Assembly: GCA_028641055.1 (NCBI GenBank)
Contig: CM054062.1
Location: 11,612,305-11,676,304, forward strand
From: Alopecurus myosuroides
Taxonomy: Eukaryota > Streptophyta > Magnoliopsida > Poales > Poaceae
Reading direction: 5' to 3'
Length of the DNA stretch: 64,000 nucleotides
A model generated the notes under the pieces. It saw only the letters and a program-made list of their open reading frames with translations, made no database searches and was not told the origin of the DNA. Positions 55,423 to 64,000 of this stretch are shown here, piece after piece (within the stretch, counting starts at the first letter, position 1; each line of letters starts with the position of its first letter). The translations under genes were made by a program, and so were the position numbers.

Positions 55423-58388
55423 TCAAGCATCCGAGTCCTCTTCGCTGCTATCATTCTCGGGGACTGCAGGAACCTCTTCTTCTGGATAGGTGATGGAAAT
55501 GTTAACCATAGAGGCAATCTTGGTGGCGTGACCTTTGATTTCATCAAAGATGGTGGTTCGCTGATTCTCCGTATATCCTTGAGGGATACCGGATGCCACA
55601 CGCCAAGATTTCGCACCAGGGTAATGCAGACGCATAAGGCAGAGAGCCATGCGCGCACCACCTTGTGCAGCAGAGCGTAGGATGGATTCCTTCGACTCCG
55701 CAACCTCCATGATGGCACCCGGAAGTTTGTAAACCTCCGAGAATTCTATAGTACTTGTGGGAAGAAACTTGTTAATCAACTGCATTCCCGCATTTCTGAT
55801 TGCGTTCCATACCTCCCCAAAAGCTCGGATTTTCTCAATCCGAGAAATTCCTGGAAAATTTCCTGTTTTTTCGAAAAAAGCAACCAAAAAAGGTTAGGCG
55901 ACAAAACACGGAAAATAAGACATGGAGAAATCGGTAAAAGGAACTAACTTACCAAGAACCTTGTCGATTTCGGTGCCTTCTTTCATGCGCGGGAATAACA
56001 TACTTTCCAAATCATTGATAATAGACTTATCTTCCGCCGCCTGCAAAGAAGCCTTGGATTGAGCAATCCCAAGGGCCAGATTACTGGCTTCCAGGTTTTC
56101 TTGAACTTTCATAAGCTCCTTACGAAGGTTCGAGTTTTCCTCACGGAGCCGAGAGGCATTAATGGCGTCCTCAGCTAATTCTTTGGCTTTAGCTAAAGCA
56201 GCTGGAGGGCAAGAAAAATATTCCGAGTTTACAAGAATTCGGGAAAAACTTTTCCGGATAAACAATGCAGAGAATAAATACCTGTTGTTTCCGATAACTG
56301 TAGCTGAGATGACGCCAGCTCGTCGTTTTTTAACTCAATAATAGATTGAAGGGTTCTAACTTCTTCATTCTTGATGTTAAGCTTGTTAAAAACTTCTAAG
56401 TTTATGGCATCAGCAGAATGCTGCAACACGGAAATGAAAGCCGAATGCTTAAGTATGAACAAGCATAGTAAGAAGCATTAAGAAGAAGCCAGGCTTTCAA
56501 CTTAATGATTGGGGGCTAGAAGTATTACCTGGCTCATTTCTCGCAAGTTTGCCAAAGTCTCGTTGAATTCTTTTGCATAGTCCGAGAAAAGAATCCCAAC
56601 GTGATGAAGGCCATCTTGTATGACCTGACGAGGTGAAAATACGAAATCGTTGCGAACAATTAATCCGCCTTGTGGCCAAGGGCGAATCAGAGGGGCAGGA
56701 GCGAAGAATTTCTTAGCCTCTGGACGAATATATCCAAGGTCGTCGAATGGTTCTTCCTTTATCCGGATATTGCTGTCCAAATTGGAGATGGGTTTGTTTC
56801 CAACAGATGACCGGAGATTTCCACCCGTCTGTGTTTCCGTTCTCCCCCTCACGCCCGTGGTTGCAGAAGAAGAGTCTTCTTTGATAACAGCTTTATGTTT
56901 CTTCAACTTCTTTGTCTTCAGAGGAGTTGGGGCAAGGCTGAAAAGAGAATATCCGAGAAATAAAAATCCTGAAGAACCAAAGGAAAATGATAACTAGGGA
57001 AGCTCCAGTAAAATACCTGGAGGTGGCGATGGGAATTCCGTCAACAATTACCGTTTTCCCGAAAGTCACTTGCCTTTTGCGTTTCCGATCATTATAAAAG
57101 CTAGCATGTAATTCGCTAAGCTCGATGTCGGAAGCAAGATCAGCTCCTTGAAGTTCGTCGAACTAGGGAAGAATTAACGTTATGTTGAAAGTCGGAGGAA
57201 GAAGTTCATCTGAAGAAAACCCGGAAGCAAGGAAAGTATAAATACCTTAGGGGCCAGATTTTCCACGTGATAAATCGCCAGACTTTCTTCAATTTGATCG
57301 CTGGTGGCGACCAGTTGGTTAAGCCGCTTTATAAAATCATTCTTGGTATAAGCCTTATCTGTTCCCCTCATGCTATCTTCTGGACCTTTGTATTCGCAAA
57401 GGAGTCGGGAACGAAAGGAAAGAGGTTGAATACGGCGTCCAAACCAACATAAAACGGTATCCTTCCCAGTTAAAGAAGGCTGAGAGGAAGTAAGCTTGGC
57501 GATACGTCGTTTTATCTTCATCAGGTTTTCCGGCAATGTTTGTACTGCTGCAACTATCCAACTCTCTCGAGGGATGGCGGCGGAATTAACAAATGTAGGA
57601 ACCCCGTTTTCCTTACCAGGGGATGGGATGTCCTGATGGTAAAAGAAAGAACCTAGCCAAGATTGGGCAGGTTCCGGCATTTTTATCTTTGGGTACCAAT
57701 CTTCTCTGAACTTCCGAAGGGTGAAAGATATAGTTCCGCAGATAGGAGAAATACCCTCTGTGATGTTATGTTTTACCTCAAAGCAATATTGCCAAAAATC
57801 TAGACTAGGAGTTATCCCGAGATACCCTTCAAAAAGGGCTTGGAAACTAGCTAGATAGAGGATGGAGTTTGGAGTAAGATTATGTGGCTGGACGCCATAA
57901 TAGTTAAGGACGTCTAAGAAAAAGGCGGAAGGAGGTAAACCCATACCTCTCGCGATGTGAGAGGTAAGGAGGACGCGTTCCCCGTCTTTTGGTTTGGGCT
58001 CGAGTTCACCTTCCGAGTTCCGCCATTTGCCTTTAACTATTAATCCTTCCCTTGCCATTCGTGGAAGGAGGGGAAGAGGAATATTGCTCGGACTCCAGTT
58101 GCCGACAAATTCCGTTTCTTCGTTAGCTCCAGCAGCGGCGAGCTCGTCGCCGAGAAGCGTGATCTTCTCCTCCGCCGTCTCGGGAGCGAACGGCGGAGAA
58201 GGCGCGGAGCTCGTGCCCGCAAGATTCGCGGCGACGGAAGGATCACCTCCGCCCGCCGCAGAAGCCGCGGTCTTTTCCGGCTCGCCGCCGGCGTGCGTCG
58301 GGGAGCCTAGCACTGGATCTAGGTCGTTGATGATTTCTTCGATGGTGTGCGCGGCGGAGTGAGCGGGAGAAGGCGGTGAGGATGCCAT
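55423..58388 (-). CDS. Element B antisense gene, intact, six exons, 837 aa, Transposase_28-type
   Basis: Exons on minus: 58388-57246, 57162-57017, 56937-56529, 56420-56282, 56201-55953 and 55850-55423. All five introns (79-108 bp) are GT-AG, most with GTATTT or GTAA donors. Lengths sum to 2514 (838 codons with stop), every junction keeps frame and no internal stop occurs. Exon 1 has an Ala/Pro/Glu-rich N-terminus, then the conserved domain (LTSHIARGMGLPPSAFF, NYYGVQPHNLTPNSIL). RKRKR (about 407-411) and KTKKLKKHK (about 437-445) look like nuclear signals. Exons 4-5 (about 567-695) are a coiled coil. Exon 6 has GGARMALCLMRLHYP and an acidic end. Transcription would oppose gag-pol. Molecular function is unknown. 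Confidence 0.82.
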
Positions 58389-58527
58389 TGGGTGGCGGCG
58401 CGGTTCGTCTCCGGTGATGCCCTGGGTGCGGTGTGCGCTCGGGAACGTTTCTTCGCTCGAGTGCTTGTGCGCAGCAATGGCGTGGAGAGTGAGAGAGCGG
58501 AAGGAATTCAGCGAGGACGAATACGAC

Positions 58528-58535
58528 TACTTATA
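58528..58535 (-). promoter_or_regulatory. TATA box of B's antisense gene
   Basis: On minus, GGCTATAAGTAG. TATAAGTA also occurs upstream of D's antisense gene. It is 147 bases before ATG 58388; no other ATG lies between the expected start (about 58500) and 58388. The spacing supports an independent promoter just inside the 3' LTR. Confidence 0.6.
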
Positions 58536-58914
58536 GCCGGAAATCCGTCAAGATGCGTGCCAACGGCTATTTTGACCGTTGGATGATCAACACGTGTCAC
58601 TCGCCGGAAAATCCGGGAAATGAAACGACAGGGTAATGATGGCCATCTCCTCGTTTCCCGCGAGAATCTGTCAGAGATACGTTACTGGGTTTCCCGCGTG
58701 AAACCCAAACGACCCTTACGTCAGCATGATTAAAGCGCTGACGTAGGAAGTTCCTTCTCCGCGAAGGATCGTGAGAGAAAAGCCGGATTTTCAGGATTCC
58801 GAGCTTCATGTTACCATCTCTTTCAAAGAAGGATAAGAAGAATCAAGACTGCTGATCGAAATTTCTCGGACAAAGCACATTTGGCGAAAGACGGCGAATC
58901 AGAGTTTTAATCCT

Positions 58915-58927
58915 TCTTGGGGGCTAC
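58915..58927 (+). promoter_or_regulatory. Element B polypurine tract
   Basis: TCTTGGGGGCTAC abuts the 3' LTR start, confirming plus orientation. Confidence 0.8.
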
Positions 58928-59482
58928 TGTCGGATATATACAAAATAGGGGTGTATCAGATGGTAGTCAAAGTGCCGGATTACCAGGGTGGCCCAAGCGG
59001 TAGTGGGCTGTGGTCCATTGGGCGGCCTAGTAACCCGACGCACAGAAGCCGGATTCTAGACGGACCCGGATCACGGCCCACGTGATCCGGCTTGGAGGAT
59101 AAGACGGATTCCTTACTTTCCAAGTTATAGTTACCGTAGTCTTCTAGGTTTCCTATTCTGTAAGCCCTAATCCGGCTATTATATAAAGCCGGACGGGAGA
59201 TAAGTTTGATAAGTAACGAATAACAGAGAAGAAGCTATAGGCTAACTCGCCGGGAAGTTGATCCTCAGCGAATAGCTAGATCCAAACCTCACATTGTAAT
59301 TCTATATCCAGGCTTTAGTCCTGATTAGTGAGAAGTGCAGGAGTAGTCACGTCGTACTGTCGCGACGTACCGAACCTGGGTAAATCCTGTGTTCACTGTT
59401 CACCACGTGATCCCGTTACCCCACGTCTCTACCGTAGTCTCATGGCACCCCCGTCTATGAAAACTACTACGATGTCTCGACA
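58928..59482 (+). repeat. Element B 3' LTR (555 bp)
   Basis: Copy of the 5' LTR with 13 differences by eye. TATATAAA at 59180-59187, palindrome with G-box at 59066-59090. TSD GTTTC follows. Confidence 0.92.
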
Positions 59483-60177
59483 GTTTCCTCAATAGAATTT
59501 ACCTTCTTACCTTGTGGATCTCTTTTAGTGTGCCACTCGGAATAATTTATCATCATATCATCAAGAAGCTTTGTTGCATTGCCCAAAGTGATGGACATAA
59601 AGGTACCTCCAGCAAATGAATCCAATAGGTTCCTCGAGGAGAAATTCAGTCCTGCATAAAAAGTTTGTATAATCATCCAAGTAGTCAGTCCATGAGTGGG
59701 ACAATTCTTCACCATAGTTTTCATTCTTTCCCAAGCTATAGCAACATGTTCATTATCAAATTGTTTAAAATTCATTATGTCACTTCTCAGGGATATAATC
59801 TTAGCAGGAGGATAATATTTTCCAATGAAAGCATCTTTACAGTTAGTCCATGAATCAATACTATTTCTAGGCAAAGATAACAACCATTCTTTAGCTCTTC
59901 CTCTAAAAAAGAAAGGAAATAATTTCAGTTTAATAATATCTCTATCCACATCTTTATATTTTTGCATCTCACATAGTTCAACAAAATTATTAAGGTGGGC
60001 AGCAGCATCATCAGTACTAATACCAGAAAATTGTTCTTTCATCAAAAGATTTAATAAAACAGGTTTAATCTCATAGAAAGCAGTAGTAGGAGCAGGTGGA
60101 GCAATAGGTGTGCAAATAAAATCATTTTTGTTTGTCCTAGTGAAGTCACACAACTTAGTATTCCCAGAGGAACTCAT
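59483..60177 (-). pseudogene. H gag, N-terminal part (Athila type)
   Basis: On minus, ATG 60177 opens a frame with PVLLNLLMKEQFSGISTDDA, AHLNNFVELCEMQKY, RAKEWLLSLPRNSIDSW and FIGKYYPPAKIISLRSDI, the retrotransposon gag core of Athila-type elements. It is open for 230 codons to the B insertion at TSD GTTTC (59483-59487) and continues at 36700. This N-terminal part has no stop. The preceding leader (60178-60338) holds the T-rich stretch and the PBS. Gag would package RNA in particles; H lacks its own RT and integrase in this window. Confidence 0.85.
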
Positions 60178-60338
60178 TTTAGCAGAATAAAAGCAAGCAA
60201 AATAAATAACAGCTATGAAGTAAACTATTTTTTTGTGTTTTTAATATAGAGAAGAAAAACAAAACAAAAATAAAAAAGACAATAAACAAAAAAAAGAGGT
60301 CGAGAGTGAGAGACTCCCGTTGCCAGAAGACTTCTTCC

Positions 60339-60356
60339 TCCCCGGCAACGGCGCCA
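60339..60356 (-). promoter_or_regulatory. Primer-binding site of the right H unit
   Basis: On minus TGGCGCCGTTGCCGGGGA, identical to 2415-2432, about nine bases inside L2. It shows that L2 is the 5' LTR of the minus-strand H element. Confidence 0.85.
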
Positions 60357-60365
60357 AAAATTCTT

Positions 60366-61621
60366 TGACTTGCTATGGATGGCGTGTTGGAAACCCCAAG
60401 AGGAAGGTGTGATAACCAAGCAGCAAGAATTTCCCTCAGTTAAGAACCAAGGTTATCAATCCAGTAGGAGGAAGAGGATCCCAGGAAGGTTGATGCCACT
60501 GACGGTGGTGCTGGCGCTTCACCGGTGTCAGCAACAACGTGGAACCTGCACACAACACAACCAAAATACTTTGCCCCAACGGTACAGTGAGGTTGTCAAT
60601 CTCACCGGTCTTGCTGAAAACAAAGATTAGACGTATAGTGTGGAAAATGATGTATGCTTGCAGTAAGTAAAGAAAGCAGTAAATAGTTGTGGTTTGTTTA
60701 ACAGTGTGGAAAATGGACCGGGGTTCATAGGTTCACTAGTGGTGTCTCTCCATAAAAGATAGCATGCTGGGTGAACAAATTACAGCTGGGCAATTGACAA
60801 ATAGAGGTTGCACCGTAGTGCACATATATGACATGAATACTACTATGATATTTAGTGCGGGCATTACAACAATATACATAGACCGAAATCCATCTGCATC
60901 TATGACTAATAATCCACCCTCAGGTTATCATCCGAACCTCCTTAGGTATTAAGTTGCAAACAACAGATAACTGCATTAAACAAAGCATGTAATGTAAGCA
61001 ATGATTATGCATGTGGGCACTCTCACCGTTGTTTTCTCCTTAATGGCAACATCACATCCTCCCCCTTCACGTTTCTGTCACTCGAGCAAAGTGGTCAGGA
61101 GGCATGAACCCACTATCGAGCATAAATACTCCCTCTTGGAGTCACTGTAACTACTTGGCCAGAGCAACCACTAGCAACGGAAAGCATGCAAGATCACAAA
61201 TATCATATGCAAATAAATACTATAATCAACTTGGCATAAGTTCAATATTCATCGCATCCTAGCAAACACAACATATAGAATTACATAAGATCAGTATCGA
61301 TAATGATAGGCAGCTCACGAGATCTAAATATGGAGGCATATGAGGAGAAGACAGCCATCTACCTACAGCTACGAACCCGTAGTCTAAGGATGAACTACTG
61401 ACGTATCACTCCGGAGGCAGGCATGGTGATGTAGAAGCCTCCGGTGATGATCTCCTCTCCGGCAGGATGCCGGAGACAGCTTCAGAACCCCCTTGATCTA
61501 GGGTTGACGATGACGGCGGCTGCGGAACTTTTCAGGGATATTTGATCAGGTGCTTAGGGTTTTCCATCCGGGTGATTAAATAGGCGAAAGGGCAAAGGCG
61601 GTGGAGCTCCAGGGGGCCCAC
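60366..61621 (-). repeat. LTR L2 of H, interrupted by element D
   Basis: It aligns with L1 from 2444 to about 3706. It is cut at GGGCCCAC (61621) by D's LTR; the remaining third of the LTR should lie beyond D, outside the window. CCCAC (61617-61621) is the presumed TSD of D. Confidence 0.8.
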
Positions 61622-62081
61622 TGTCGAATATGCATCTCAACAAGTCCATCGGGTGAACCGATAGGGTTTCGATTAGGAGAACGTGTAGGCGCTGGTGACA
61701 ATCGTCGGCTAACCGGGGGCACGATTTACCCAGGTTCGGGGCCCTTGTAGAGGTAAAACCCTTACTCCTGCTTCTGTCGATCTGTATTAGCACAATAGAT
61801 CGGTTATAGCGGGGGGTGCTCGAGTAAAGAGTATTGCTCGGTCCCCCTCCTGGTGGTTCTCCTGGCCTTATATTGGTGGCCAGGTCTCAAACCGTGCTCA
61901 GGGGGGTTACAAACCCTAACCTAAAGTCGGTTACAAGTTTCCGTTCTTAACCCGCAAGGCTTTGCGGGTGGGCCTTGATTGGGCCTTCTAGAACTGTCTA
62001 TGGCATCTCCCTTCGGTCTTGGGTCTTGGGCCTTGGACCGGGTAGGCTTACTCGATAGGTCCAGGATTCATCCCTTCGTCA
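61622..62081 (-). repeat. Element D 3' LTR (460 bp)
   Basis: Homologous to A's LTRs, about 30 bp shorter through small deletions such as the loss near 61825. Ends CTTCGTCA at 62081. Confidence 0.88.
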
Positions 62082-62719
62082 GTAGCCCCCGAGCATTTTA
62101 CTCGATTGAGAATTTGTCGGGTAGATGATCAAAGTCCGTCTTGATTTCTTTTCGATTGATTGCTTCAATCGCCTGGTGTTTAGAGGGCGTGTACCCTGTG
62201 TATGATGTGTTTCTTGTACTCGAGTATCGAGCGATGAAAGTGCCTGTGTGTTGGCTGTTTTCGCAGAAGGATATGGCTTAGTTGCTTGGTTCTCCCGAAA
62301 GCTCAGGTCCAATTAATTGCATCTAGGAAAAAAATAGCTCTGGCCTACGCAGACTCGATACCTCCGACTCGAATCCGGCGAGGTGATCATTGTGACTGGA
62401 CCGGGGAGGTCTTACCGAGTCGAACTTAACCTATAGGGGTACCCGGCGCGTCCGCTAGGATTTTTCTTCGTGTTGTTGACACGGAAATTCAGCGGAGGAT
62501 GCAGCTTGAGTGAAATTCCAGGCCCTCAAGAGAGATCTTTTGGGTCTTAACTTTGTATCTGAGAGAATACGGCATCCGGATGTGCCTAGTCGGTTGAACG
62601 ATCCATGGTAAGGATGTGTATACATCGTATGTCAAAATGGCAGGAACTGCTCACTCGCGAGTATCATTTTGAGTGTATTCAAATGGGAATATTTCCCTTG
62701 TTGCACTTGTAACATTAGG

Positions 62720-62966
62720 CCCATACGAAAGAGTTTCCGTGTGCGGGGAGCTTGTGCGAAAGAGTTTTCGTGTCTTGATGCATTTATACGAAAGAAATTT
62801 CGTGTTATGGAGCTTATGCGAAAGAGTTTTTGCGTCTTGATATGTCTATACGAAGGAAACTTCGTGTTATGGAGCTTATGCGAAAGATTTTTCGCGTCTT
62901 GATATGCCCATATGAAAGAAATTTCGTGTCAGGGATCCCACCCGAAAGGATTTTCGGATTTCATGA
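62720..62966. repeat. Palindromic tandem array of D, four units
   Basis: Four units of about 62 bp with ATACGAAAGAAATTTCGTGT and GCGAAAGAGTTTTCG-type inverted repeats, matching the array at 10120-10434 but with a different unit number and sequence. The last unit is the most diverged (CCGAAAGGATTTTCGG), yet its pairing is kept. Confidence 0.8.
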
Positions 62967-63246
62967 GGTATGCATTGATGTCATTGCGCACTTGTTTCTT
63001 CTGGCTCCTCCCGATGGGACGTGACAGAGCAGAGCAGAGCGTGATGGCCCACCTTGTCAGCTTCTGACCGGGAACGAGAGGTCGTTTCCGGTTTTCTCGC
63101 GAGCCACGCGCCGTAAATGCACACGATCTACTGTAAAGATCGTGGCAGAGGTAACTGCGTACCGCCGCCTCGTTTCCACTCCACGCGTGGCAGCCGCGAT
63201 GGGTGCCATGTCACCAGATCTACGGTTCAGATCGATTTGACTTGCG

Positions 63247-63254
63247 TATAAGTA
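63247..63254 (+). promoter_or_regulatory. TATA box of D's antisense gene
   Basis: TATAAGTA, 101 bases before ATG 63348. The same octamer serves B's antisense gene; A's copy reads CATAAGTA. Confidence 0.6.
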
Positions 63255-63347
63255 ATTGCCCTTAGGTGGAAAGTAATTTTCCTAGCCATTTGTTCTCCTT
63301 CTTCCACCTCACGCACACCTCCTTCTCTGTAACACCCACGAGCTCTC

Positions 63348-64000
63348 ATGGCTGGAGGGAAGAAGCGCGGCACTACCGCATCGTCATTGAAGGCGGCTAA
63401 GGACGTTCCCGCGCCACCCGCCATGAGGACGGGCGACTGACGCTCCGCCAGCACCACCAACAAGAGCATCAAGGAGATGAAGAGGGAGGGGCTGCTGCCC
63501 CCCGAGGGCGACAAGCGCGTTCGCCTGAGCAAGAAGGAGGAGGTACCGAATCCCCGTGCGAACGAGCGCGTGGTTTTCGCGGATCACGTCTCGCGTGGCC
63601 TCTCTCTCCCTCTTCATCCTTTCCTTCTTGGATTGCTGTATGTCTACGGCATACAGCTCCATGATCTGCCTCCAAATGCGATTCAGCATATCTCGTCCTT
63701 TATCGTACTTTGTGAGTGTTTCTTGGGCATTCGCCCGCACTGGGGCCTCTGGAAGGCCCTGTTCAAAGTGCGGGTCTTCCATGAGAAGTCATGGCTAGGC
63801 GACCAGCTGGGAGAGACGCTCCGCACCGGCGGCTTCAGGATCCAGGCGAAGACGGACAACTCCTATCTGGAGATGCACTTTGTCGACTCCGCACAAGGAT
63901 GGAGGAGGAAGTGGTTCTACGTCGCCGACAACAGCGCGGGTGGGCGCACGAATTCCACACGTTCGCTGTTTTGAAGCGAAGGAAGTCCTGGGCGCACAAG
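63348..64000 (+). pseudogene. Element D antisense gene, first exon, broken
   Basis: ATG 63348 opens the first exon. TGA at 63438-63440 replaces the TGG seen in A at the same place. The frame then holds the conserved domain intact (HVSRGLSLPLHPFLLGLLYV, GIQLHDLPPNAIQHI, LGIRPHWGLWKALFKVRVF), where A has stops. A base change in length near 63950 shifts the frame before the window ends. A and D are broken at different places, so their common ancestor was probably intact. The rest lies outside the window. Confidence 0.75.

Larger units (their letters stand above)
36701..59482 (+). mobile_element. Element B: Tat-type Gypsy retrotransposon, plus strand
   Basis: LTRs of 555 bp (TGTCGG...CGACA) and identical TSDs GTTTC at 36696-36700 and 59483-59487 fix the ends. 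Order: LTR, PBS, gag, protease, RT, RNase H, integrase, antisense gene, PPT, LTR. Element C sits inside gag. Gag-pol would be one frame from 37215 to 54797, broken by five stops. The LTRs differ at 13 of 555 positions (2.3%). Confidence 0.92.
62082..63347 (-). mobile_element. Element D 3' noncoding region
   Basis: It begins with a PPT (GGGGGCTAC on minus, 62082-62090) and matches A's 9458-10813. It contains the palindromic array (62720-62966) and the plus-strand TATA box at 63247-63254. No ORF is supported. Confidence 0.7.
61622..64000 (-). mobile_element. Element D: second member of the element A family, truncated by the window end
   Basis: The LTR TGTCGAATATGC...CGTCA (61622-62081), PPT, palindromic array and antisense gene are collinear with 8968-11470 of A. 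It is in the same orientation as A, so the visible part is the 3' end. It is inserted in L2 of H. Confidence 0.88.

Noticed and set aside
1..64000. tRNA, rRNA or conserved non-TE host genes
   Set aside because: No cloverleaf, rRNA block or recognisable host protein was seen on either strand; a full tRNA scan was not possible by eye.

Overview
This window is intergenic DNA of a large grass genome, almost certainly Triticeae (wheat, barley, rye or Aegilops). I find no host gene. Nearly every base belongs to nested transposable elements: Athila-type and Tat-type Gypsy LTR retrotransposons, one element with giant LTRs, part of a CACTA transposon, a hAT remnant and a hairpin MITE. The assignment rests on LTR ends, primer-binding sites (PBS), polypurine tracts (PPT), target-site duplications (TSD) and protein motifs read by eye. 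Family names below clade level are not claimed.

Layout. 1-849 is a truncated minus-strand LTR. 850-8967, 36663-36700 and 59483-61621 are pieces of one old minus-strand Athila-type host complex, here called H. It has two LTR copies, L1 at 2444-4028 and L2 at 60366-61621, and a gag-protease region without RT or integrase. Its gag was hit twice, 33 bp apart. Element A (8968-36662, minus, Tat-type, TSD ATAAT) is one insertion. Element B (36701-59482, plus, Tat-type, TSD GTTTC) is the other. A was later split by element G (16048-28427, TSD GAAGG), which is two 6.05-kb LTRs with the coding region lost. A's 5' LTR was also split by a CACTA fragment (34346-36566) that carries a perfect 41-bp-arm hairpin. 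B was split by element C (38435-49061, plus, Tat-type, TSD GTACT). Element D (61622 to the window end), same family as A, sits in L2.

LTR divergence read by eye agrees with the nesting: A about 6%, B 2.3% (13/555), C 0.6% (3/474), G about 0.5% (about 30 substitutions and 4 indels over 6.04 kb). H's LTRs are roughly 10% apart.

The most interesting content is a spliced gene carried antisense in all four Tat elements, between integrase and the 3' LTR. In B it reads as a complete six-exon gene (837 aa) with canonical splice sites, although the B polyprotein has five in-frame stops. In C it reads as a six-exon gene (912 aa) with one mutated splice donor. In A and D it is broken. Each copy has a TATA-like box upstream, and in B and C the start codon is the first ATG of the predicted transcript. 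All share an N-terminal domain of the 'putative gypsy type transposon' (Transposase_28) type. B, C and A also show basic nuclear-signal-like stretches, a coiled coil and a similar C-terminal helix. Antisense ORFs are known in Tat-lineage elements; the intact exon structure, promoter and differential decay seen here deserve attention.
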